Assembly (NCBI RefSeq): GCF_900091595.1
Contig: NZ_FMCW01000009.1
Coordinates: forward strand, 165,153 to 229,152
Reading direction: 5' to 3'
Length of the DNA stretch: 64,000 nucleotides
DNA from: Micromonospora haikouensis
Lineage (GTDB): Bacteria > Actinomycetota > Actinomycetes > Mycobacteriales > Micromonosporaceae
Shown: piece by piece, positions 58,637-64,000 of the stretch
Numbering within the stretch: position 1 is the first letter of the stretch
Layout: the number at the start of each line of letters is the position of its first letter
The notes under the pieces: generated by a model
The model's database searches: none
What the model saw: the letters and a program-made list of their open reading frames with translations, nothing else
What the model was told of the DNA's origin: nothing
Position numbers and translations under genes: made by a program

Positions 58637-58987
58637 TCACACCCGGCGGCGGCCGGCGAAGCCGCACTCGACGCGGTGGTACCAGCGCACGTCGGAGTCG
58701 CCCTCCAGCCAGCACCACAGCACCGGGCGGCCACCCCGCTCGCCGGGGAAGTCCAGCAGCACCGGGGCGATGCCCTTGACCTGGATGTCGTGCTCGTGCA
58801 GCTCGTCCACGACGCCGTGCAGGCGGGCCTCCAGACCCTTGACCTCGGCGAGGCCGCCGAGCGGACTCAGCCCGCCGTCGGCGAGGTCGGCGCGCAGCTC
58901 GGCGAGGTCGGCGCGGAGCCGGATCAACTCGTCGATGCGCGGTTGCAGGGTGGCCACGAGGTGACGCGCCTGGGCGAGGGTGAACAC
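58637..58987 (-). CDS. DUF2203 family protein
   Basis: A 116-residue protein starting MFTLAQARHLVATLQPRIDE, with a helical N-terminal half and the C-terminal DUF2203 signature (VKGIAPVLLDFPGE, VLWCWLEGD, WYHRVECGFAGR). Function unknown. GTG 58987 is chosen because CATACT lies 6 nt upstream and the family starts here; GTG 59005 is in the same frame. Confidence 0.82.
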   Translation of the reverse strand: MFTLAQARHLVATLQPRIDELIRLRADLAELRADLADGGLSPLGGLAEVKGLEARLHGVVDELHEHDIQVKGIAPVLLDFPGERGGRPVLWCWLEGDSDVRWYHRVECGFAGRRRV

Positions 58988-58993
58988 CGCGCC

Positions 58994-58999
58994 AGTATG
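58994..58999 (-). promoter_or_regulatory. -10 box of the DUF2203 gene
   Basis: CATACT on the minus strand, 6 nt before GTG 58987. Confidence 0.4.
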
Positions 59000-59050
59000 G
59001 GGCACGGGCCTCCTCTCGCGCAGGGGTGTCGATGGTGGGAATGCTCGGGT

Positions 59051-59198
59051 CTAACCGCCTTCGGCGAGGTAACGGGGGACCCGGTGCGCGAACCTGATCG
59101 CCCGGCAACCGGCCAGGCCGTTCAGGACGTCGTCCACACTGAGCTTCGGCCGGGACGCTGGGCACAAGGACACAGGCGTCCAGCACGGCAACGATCAT
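59051..59198 (-). pseudogene. Truncated PIN-domain toxin remnant
   Basis: Directly downstream of the antitoxin-like gene, an ATG at 59198 opens with MIVAVLDACVLVPS, the typical start of a VapC-like PIN toxin including its first catalytic Asp. After about 18 residues the similarity ends. In a shifted frame the sequence continues KLSVDDVLNGLAGCRAIRF and on to a stop at 59051; the origin of this piece is not recognised. The toxin seems to have been lost by deletion, leaving an orphan antitoxin. Confidence 0.5.
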
Positions 59199-59208
59199 CA
59201 GCGGGCGG

Positions 59209-59697
59209 TCACTCGTCGGGTTGGTCGTCCGAAGGCTGACGGCCGCGCCGGATCGCCTCGTCGTAGACGCCCATGTCGATCGCGTCCGCCGTCAACTCGT
59301 CCAGCGCCTCACGGCGCGCTCTCGACCGGCGTTCCTTGTAGGCCAGCACGTCGTGCAACGCGACCCGGCGGCTGGAATTGGGGCGGGTGTAGGGCAGCAC
59401 GCCATCGTTCATCAGCTTGACCACCGTCGGGCGGGTCACGCCCAGGATCGCGGCGGCCTCCCCGGTCGACAGCTCGACGTTCTCCGCCATCACCCGCACC
59501 GGCCGCCCCCGGCCCAGGATCGACACCACTTCGGCAAGGGCCTCGCCCACCACGGACGGCACGTCGACCGGTTCTCCGCCGTCGACGATCAGTTGCAGCC
59601 GCCGCCCCCGTAGCGACCGCCGGGCGAAGCGTCGCAGCTCGTCACCGTTGGGCGCCGATCCGCCTGCGGGTACCACCGTCACAAGATCCTCCGACAT
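59209..59697 (-). CDS. Excisionase-type helix-turn-helix antitoxin
   Basis: A 162-residue DNA-binding protein. The MerR/excisionase-like helix-turn-helix is ELSTGEAAAILGVTRPTVVKLMNDGVLP (about 89-116), followed by RRVALHDVLAYKERRSRAR. Such proteins are commonly antitoxins of PIN-type toxins, and the start of such a toxin follows 10 nt after its stop. ATG 59697 is preferred over earlier in-frame starts. The region 59720-59745 is AT-rich with two TCGTTTT direct repeats 9 bp apart, a possible autoregulatory operator. Confidence 0.78.
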   Translation of the reverse strand: MSEDLVTVVPAGGSAPNGDELRRFARRSLRGRRLQLIVDGGEPVDVPSVVGEALAEVVSILGRGRPVRVMAENVELSTGEAAAILGVTRPTVVKLMNDGVLPYTRPNSSRRVALHDVLAYKERRSRARREALDELTADAIDMGVYDEAIRRGRQPSDDQPDE

Positions 59698-59727
59698 CGT
59701 CGATCCCGTCACCACGATACCCACCAA

Positions 59728-59744
59728 AACGAAAAAAACGATAA
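59728..59744 (-). promoter_or_regulatory. Candidate operator of the antitoxin gene
   Basis: Read on the minus strand, TCGTTTT occurs twice with a 9-bp period in an A/T-rich patch between the flavohemoglobin-like gene and the antitoxin gene. It stands out against the GC-rich surroundings. Confidence 0.35.
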
Positions 59745-59746
59745 GG

Positions 59747-60820
59747 TTAGGCAACAGGCTCGGTCGGCAGATGGATGCGCTCGGCCGGGACCCCGGCGGC
59801 GAGCAGCCGCAGCCGCGACCCGGCCAGCATCGGCGGCGGCCCGCACAGGTGGACCTCCTGCCCCGGCCGGTAGTGGTCCAGGGCCACGGTCAGCGCGTCG
59901 CCCCGCTCCCCCGCCCCGGCGAGCGGGTCGTGTGACAACGCCGGCACCAGGGTCAGCCAGTCGTGGGCGCGCTGGAGCTTGTCGAGGCTGACCGAGTCGT
60001 AGAGGTCTGCGAAGGCACGCGCGCCGACGACCAGGGTCACCCGCCGCCCGGCCGGGGCTGCGGCGACCTGCTCGACGAGGACACGCAGCGGCGCGAGCCC
60101 GGTGCCGCCGGCCACCAGCAGCAGGTCCGCCCGCGAGGCCGGGTCCAGGCCCAGCCCGACGTCGCGCGGCGGGCCGAGCCAGAGCGGGTCGCCGGGGCGT
60201 ACCGCGTGGACCAGGGCGCGGGAGACGGCCGCGACCGCCCGGACGTGCAGCTCCACGGTGCCGTCGGGGCGCGGGGCGTTGGCCGGGGAGTACCAGCGCC
60301 ACCGGCCGGGCCAGCGCTCGGTGCAGACCGGCACCGCCTGGCCGGGTCGGAAGGGCAGGCGTCGCCAGGGGCGTACGGTCAGGATCGCGACGCCCTCGAC
60401 GGGCCGGTCGTGGCCGACGACCTGCGCCGGCCACCAGGCCGGGCCGCCGCCGGCCCGTTCGGCCGCGCGGGTCACCGCCGCCGACGCCCGCCGCGCGGCC
60501 TGCGCCCAGGCCGCCGCCAGCTCCGGCGGGCCGGGCACGTGTCGGGCGACGGTGGCGGCGAGCGCGGCCTCCACGGCATGCTGGTGCGGCAGCAGGCGAT
60601 GGCGGCGGTAGGCGTGGCCGAGCACGGCCAGCAGCGCCGCCCGCCCGGCCGGGTCGTCGCCGCCGGAGGCCAGCCGCCCCAGCGCGGCGAGGAACACGGC
60701 TGCTTCCCTCGCCGGCAGCCGCCCCGGGCAGCGCTCCTCGACCGCGCGCCAGAAGCCGTCGGCCGCCACGCGGACGTGCCGCAGCAGGGTGGACCACGAC
60801 GCGGCCAGGGCGGCGGTCAC
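59747..60820 (-). CDS. Flavohemoglobin-like FAD/NAD(P)H oxidoreductase
   Basis: A 357-residue protein. The N-terminal ~130 residues resemble a shortened globin domain, with AYRRHRLLPHQH matching the proximal-histidine region of flavohemoglobins. The FAD domain has WRWYSPANAP and the NAD(P)H domain VAGGTGLAPLRVLVEQ and LCGPPPML. Flavohemoglobins detoxify nitric oxide; with a shortened globin part that role is uncertain and a plain globin reductase is the alternative. GTG 60820 overlaps the stop of the truncated globin gene by 4 nt. Confidence 0.78.
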   Translation of the reverse strand: MTAALAASWSTLLRHVRVAADGFWRAVEERCPGRLPAREAAVFLAALGRLASGGDDPAGRAALLAVLGHAYRRHRLLPHQHAVEAALAATVARHVPGPPELAAAWAQAARRASAAVTRAAERAGGGPAWWPAQVVGHDRPVEGVAILTVRPWRRLPFRPGQAVPVCTERWPGRWRWYSPANAPRPDGTVELHVRAVAAVSRALVHAVRPGDPLWLGPPRDVGLGLDPASRADLLLVAGGTGLAPLRVLVEQVAAAPAGRRVTLVVGARAFADLYDSVSLDKLQRAHDWLTLVPALSHDPLAGAGERGDALTVALDHYRPGQEVHLCGPPPMLAGSRLRLLAAGVPAERIHLPTEPVA

Positions 60821-61311
60821 GCGCCGGCCTCGTCGGCGAAGGCCCGCCGGGCCGCGTCCACCGCGCCGGCCGGCACGTCGAGCGCCCACAGCACCCCGGC
60901 CAGATAATCGACCACGCGGCGGTGCTGCTCCTCGGTCAGGCCCAGGCCGCGCCACGCCCCGGCCGCCGGCCGCGCGATGTCGCCCGCCGGCCCGCCGAGC
61001 GCCACCGTGAGCGTCAGCGCCAGGTGCCCGGCGAGCCGGGCCCGATCGACCCCGATCAGGTACGGCGCCAGCTCGGCGTCCGCCGCCACCAGCCGCAGCC
61101 AGCGGGCCACCGCGTCGCGCACCCCCGCCGACCCGAGCGCTTCCACGGGGTACGGCCCGAGCCCGGTCACGACCACCGCCAAGTGCTCGGCATCGTTGGC
61201 GTGGAGAGTCCTTCCGTCGGGATCGCGAGGTGAGACGGCACCGGGGCGGGCGGGGACGGCGGATGCGCTGGGGGCCGCACCCCACCGGAGCCAGCACCCG
61301 CCCCGGGCCAT
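60817..61311 (-). CDS. Group I truncated hemoglobin-like protein without proximal His
   Basis: A 164-residue protein whose last 100 residues follow the group I truncated hemoglobin pattern: VADAELAPYLIGVD, HLALTLTVALGGP and AGAWRGLGLTEEQH. The proximal histidine expected in the last segment is Trp (W120), so ordinary haem ligation looks impossible. It is co-translated with the flavohemoglobin-like reductase. ATG 61311 has AGGGTGG upstream; an upstream ATG at 61370 is less likely. It may bind another ligand or act as a sensor or chaperone for its partner. Confidence 0.65.
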   Translation of the reverse strand: MARGGCWLRWGAAPSASAVPARPGAVSPRDPDGRTLHANDAEHLAVVVTGLGPYPVEALGSAGVRDAVARWLRLVAADAELAPYLIGVDRARLAGHLALTLTVALGGPAGDIARPAAGAWRGLGLTEEQHRRVVDYLAGVLWALDVPAGAVDAARRAFADEAGA

Positions 61312-61451
61312 GCGTCCACCCTTCCGACCACGACGAATCCACCCCAGGGCAGCAACTTGGCGAAACATGCGCAGAGGTGTTGCATCACGATCACCGAGGG
61401 GAGTAACTGTGTAGTACCGCTCAATCACGTTCCGCAATGGAAGGTGCCGTG

Positions 61452-62618
61452 ATGGCCCTGAGGCGACACCGCTTGGCCCAGCGACGAAAGACGGTCGGCT
61501 ACACCCAGGAGAGCCTCGCGGAGAAGCTTGGCGTCGACCGCACCACCGTCGTTCGGTGGGAACGCGCCGAGTCGGAGCCGCAGCCATGGGCCCGGCCACG
61601 GCTCGCCGATGCGCTCAGGGTCTCACCGGACGAACTGAGTGAGTTGTTCGCCGACGTTGGCCCTGCTCGAACGCAGCGCGGCGACCGGCTGTTCGCCGCG
61701 TTGAAGAACCCCCAAACAACGGACCTTGCCGCTGTCACACACCTGCGGCAGGAACTTGCTCGGCTGATCGACAGCTACGACGCCAGCCCTTCCGTCGCGA
61801 TCCTGCCGGATGCAAGCCGACTGCACAGCGAGGTGAACCTTCTGCGCGCACACGCCACCGGCGAGGCCGTCCGCCGCGCCCTGCGCGGCGTCGAAGCGGC
61901 AGCCTCGATCTTCATGGGCCAACTCGTCTGGGACGCGTCGCAGCGGAGGAACGCCCAGGCTGCGCTGAACTACTACGACCAGGCGACACATGCCGCGATG
62001 CAGAACAACGATGCCGAGGCCGAAGCGCAGGCGCGACTTCGCCGAGGTTTCATAGCGCTCTACAGCGAGGGTGATCCGAAGAGTGGTCTCGCTCAAGCAG
62101 CTCAGGCCGCCCAACTCGCCTCCCGCTTCGGTGACCACACCCTGTCCGCCGTTGCCCTGCTGCATGTCGGCGAGGCCAACGCGATGATGGGCGAACGCTC
62201 GGCCTGCGAACGAGCCCTCAGCCAAGCGGAGAGTCACCTGGCCCGCATGGATGGTGATGACCGGGCAACCGACCCCACCTCAGCCGGGCAACTCAACCGG
62301 CTGGCCGGCTCCTGCTACCTCCGCCTCGGCGAGCCCAAGCGTGCTCAGTCTCTGCTCGAAGGCGTTCCCCCTGGCATCCAGGAGCGCCGGAAGTCGCATG
62401 CCATCGTCCTCGGCAATCTCGCGTTGGCTCACCTTCGGCAGCGCGACCTTGACGGCGCAACCGAGATGCTGCACCAGGTGATCGACGCAATCGAGGAAAC
62501 TCGCGGCGGCGGTGCGGTCAACGTCCTGTTTGCCGCCAGCCGTGAGCTGCGACCATGGCGAGACCGGCCGGACGTCCAGGAAGTCACGGACCGGACGCTC
62601 GCGCTGATGTCGTCCTGA
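61452..62618 (+). CDS. XRE-family regulator with C-terminal TPR region
   Basis: A 388-residue protein. Residues 1-65 are an XRE helix-turn-helix (RRKTVGYTQESLAEKLGVD, TTVVRWERAESEPQ), followed by a long helical region with TPR-like repeats (NAQAALNYYDQATHAAMQNND, AVALLHVGEANAMMGERSA and others). Such proteins sense small peptides or metabolites. ATG 61452 has GGAAGG 7 nt upstream. It is followed after 9 bp by the cyclo-ligase-like gene, so it likely regulates and co-transcribes that operon. Base composition is lower in GC than the preceding genes. Confidence 0.82.
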   Translation: MALRRHRLAQRRKTVGYTQESLAEKLGVDRTTVVRWERAESEPQPWARPRLADALRVSPDELSELFADVGPARTQRGDRLFAALKNPQTTDLAAVTHLRQELARLIDSYDASPSVAILPDASRLHSEVNLLRAHATGEAVRRALRGVEAAASIFMGQLVWDASQRRNAQAALNYYDQATHAAMQNNDAEAEAQARLRRGFIALYSEGDPKSGLAQAAQAAQLASRFGDHTLSAVALLHVGEANAMMGERSACERALSQAESHLARMDGDDRATDPTSAGQLNRLAGSCYLRLGEPKRAQSLLEGVPPGIQERRKSHAIVLGNLALAHLRQRDLDGATEMLHQVIDAIEETRGGGAVNVLFAASRELRPWRDRPDVQEVTDRTLALMSS

Positions 62619-62627
62619 GGAGAGCGC

Positions 62628-63347
62628 ATGAACACTGAGAAGGCAAAACGCGAGGTGCGCGAAGCCGTATGGTCACGGCTGGAGCAGGCTGGGCAGGCGC
62701 TTCCCCCCGGCGCTCACGGGCGCATCCCCGACTTCGTCGGAGCCGAGCTGGCCGCCGAACGGCTCGCACAGCATGATGCGTGGCGTAGCGCCGGCGTCGT
62801 CAAGTCCAACCCGGACAAGGCCCAACTGCCCGTGAGGCTACGGGCGCTTGCCGACGGCAAGCTCCTCTACATGGCGGTGCCGAAGATCGCCGATATCCGG
62901 CCCTTCTATCTGCTCGATCCCGCCAATCTCGACGCAGCACCCGCCAACGTCGCGACTGGCAGCGGCGCGGCGGACCACGCGCCGAAGGTGGGCATCAGCG
63001 AGATGCGGCCGGTGGATCTGGTGGTGTGCGGCAGCGTCGCGGTCAACCGTGACGGCGTGCGGATCGGGAAGGGCGCAGGCTATTCAGACATCGAAGTCGG
63101 GCTGCTCACCGAGGCGGGCCTGGTCGGCCCGTCCACCATCCTCGCGACGACGGTCCATCCATTGCAGATCGTCGACGGGCCACTCCCCGAGTCGTCGCAC
63201 GACTTCGGCCTCGATCTGATCATTACCCCGGATGAGGTGATCAAGTGCCGGCGACGGCAGCGCCCGACCGGCATCTACTGGGACAGCCTCAGCGCCCAGA
63301 AGATCGACGCCATCCCAGTCCTCAAGGCATCAGCGGCGTCGGGATGA
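62628..63347 (+). CDS. 5-formyltetrahydrofolate cyclo-ligase-like protein
   Basis: A 239-residue protein similar to 5-formyl-THF cyclo-ligase/MTHFS. The family regions VKSNPDKAQLPVRLRAL (nucleotide side), MAVPKI, VVCGSVAVNRDGVRIGKGAGYSDIE and TTVHPLQI are recognisable, but the ATP-loop lysines are not the canonical set, so activity on formyl-THF is not certain. GAGGAG precedes ATG 62628. It lies between the XRE-TPR regulator and a cysteine hydrolase gene with 7-9 bp gaps, so the three form one operon. Confidence 0.75.
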   Translation: MNTEKAKREVREAVWSRLEQAGQALPPGAHGRIPDFVGAELAAERLAQHDAWRSAGVVKSNPDKAQLPVRLRALADGKLLYMAVPKIADIRPFYLLDPANLDAAPANVATGSGAADHAPKVGISEMRPVDLVVCGSVAVNRDGVRIGKGAGYSDIEVGLLTEAGLVGPSTILATTVHPLQIVDGPLPESSHDFGLDLIITPDEVIKCRRRQRPTGIYWDSLSAQKIDAIPVLKASAASG

Positions 63348-63354
63348 GGCCGGC

Positions 63355-63672
63355 ATGATCAGCACGCAGAAGGCGTTGATCGTCATCGACATGCAGAACG
63401 GCTTCATCAACGACCAGAGCCGGCACGTCATCCCCAAGGTCGTGGAACTGGTCGAGCGGTGGGAGGCCACGGGCCGCCCGGTCGTCTTCACCCGCTACCA
63501 CAATTACCCGGGCAGCCCCTTCGAGAGGCTGATCCACTGGTCAAAGATGCAGCACGCGCCGGAGACGGAGATCGTGCCCAAGTTGCAGCCGCACGTTGCT
63601 CGGGCGCGTGCCGTTCTCGACAAGCGCATCTACTCGTACTTCCCGAGCGAGGGAGCGGACATCGCCGCCTAG
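63355..63672 (+). pseudogene. Isochorismatase-like cysteine hydrolase cut by an insertion element
   Basis: 105 residues of a cysteine hydrolase that is normally about 180-200 long. The catalytic Asp is present (D12 in VIDMQNGF), and KRIYSYFPS fits the start of the Lys region, but the nucleophilic Cys segment is missing because the frame ends at TAG exactly at the CTAG that borders an IS element. The product is probably inactive. The gene ends the XRE-TPR operon. Confidence 0.75.
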
Positions 63673-64000
63673 TACTGCAACGGCGGGTCGTGACTTATGG
63701 TGGTTCGAGTCGTTTGCGGTAGTGGGCGGCTCGGGCTTGTTCCTGACGGCGGCGGCGCCAGGTTGACCAGTGCAGCACGTGATCGGCCACGGTGCGTCCG
63801 ATGAGGACGAGTTTGCCGAGCAGGCGGCGGATCTCGTTGCTGCTCAACGGGATCAGGCTGCCCTCGCTGCCCGTGGCGCCCCCTTTTCGGCTTCAACGGC
63901 GCGGGTGACGACGAGGAACGCGGCGGCGGCCATGGCCAGGGTGATGTGGCCGTACCAGGCGTCGTAGCGGCGGACCTGGTACTGGTCCAGGCCGACCTCG
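63673..64000 (-). mobile_element. IS701-like insertion sequence, 3' end
   Basis: The element starts at the CTAG border (63669-63672), CTAG being the kind of 4-bp YTAR target that IS701 elements duplicate. The inner end reads TACTGCAACGGCGGGTCGTG. It contains the C-terminal part of a transposase on the minus strand and continues beyond the window, so the other end and the second CTAG copy cannot be checked. Confidence 0.7.
63695..64000 (-). pseudogene. IS701-family transposase, C-terminal part, frame-disrupted
   Basis: Read from the right edge, one frame encodes [20 protein letters not shown] and then EAEKG before reaching a stop at 63853-63855. The remainder of the family sequence, [19 protein letters not shown] and then DHVLHWSTWRRRRQEQARA to TAA at 63695, is in a different frame. 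The frames join at AAAAGGGGG (63887-63879, minus strand). This is either an indel that inactivates the transposase, a sequencing error in a homopolymer, or a programmed -1 frameshift. Confidence 0.68.

Overview
The window is chromosomal DNA from a high-GC actinomycete, most likely a member of the Micromonosporaceae such as Micromonospora. The evidence is the very high GC, frequent GTG starts, many start codons lying 6-8 nt behind a TANNNT-type -10 box (leaderless mRNAs), the dcw order mraZ-rsmH-ftsL-ftsI-murE-murF-mraY, a MurE of the DAP type, and the pknL/Rv2175c-like pair. No rRNA, tRNA or CRISPR array was seen.

Layout. 1-9749 (minus): cell-wall and division cluster from ftsW (cut by the left edge) back to mraZ; murD is not in its usual place between mraY and ftsW. 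10089-12799 (plus): murT-gatD, which amidate lipid II, and a DedA/VTT membrane protein, diverging from mraZ across a region with two opposed sets of MraZ-type boxes. 12907-15956 (minus): leuS behind a leucine-rich leader peptide and an intrinsic terminator. 16113-21129 (plus): moxR-DUF58-transglutaminase operon. 21411-25210 (minus): DUF3040 protein, dinB, a phosphodiesterase and a methyltransferase. 25296-32242 (minus): HEPN protein, imuA', imuB and dnaE2, an SOS mutasome operon behind two LexA boxes.

32336-41501 (plus): an EamA permease; a ferric-reductase-like protein, FMN-binding protein and ApbE; then a tightly overlapping operon of a YbaK-type deacylase, CrtA-like protein, GNAT, CruF-like hydratase, glycosyltransferase and CrtI-like oxidoreductase (glycosylated carotenoid). 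41568-43876: CDP-alcohol phosphotransferase, metF and a small XRE protein. 43983-45702: a secreted GH62 arabinofuranosidase with two LacI-type operators. 45908-53588: prenyl diphosphate synthase, Rv2175c-like protein, pknL, endonuclease IV, threonine aldolase, class II DAHP synthase and a lipoprotein. 53790-56536: secreted GH18 chitinase and SGNH lipase. 56759-58987: exonuclease, threonine dehydratase-like enzyme and DUF2203 protein. 59051-61311: orphan antitoxin with a decayed PIN toxin, a flavohemoglobin-like reductase, and a truncated globin lacking its proximal histidine. 61452-64000: a lower-GC accessory block (XRE-TPR regulator, formyl-THF cyclo-ligase-like protein, cysteine hydrolase) cut by an IS701-type element.

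The strongest novel signals are regulatory and repetitive: the leuS leader; five copies of a dispersed ~55-bp dyad element, four of them fused to stop codons; a perfect 23-bp inverted repeat inside the mutasome operon; two strong hairpins in the leader of that operon; and two opposed MraZ-box arrays. All calls come from reading the sequence; no database search or RNA folding was run.
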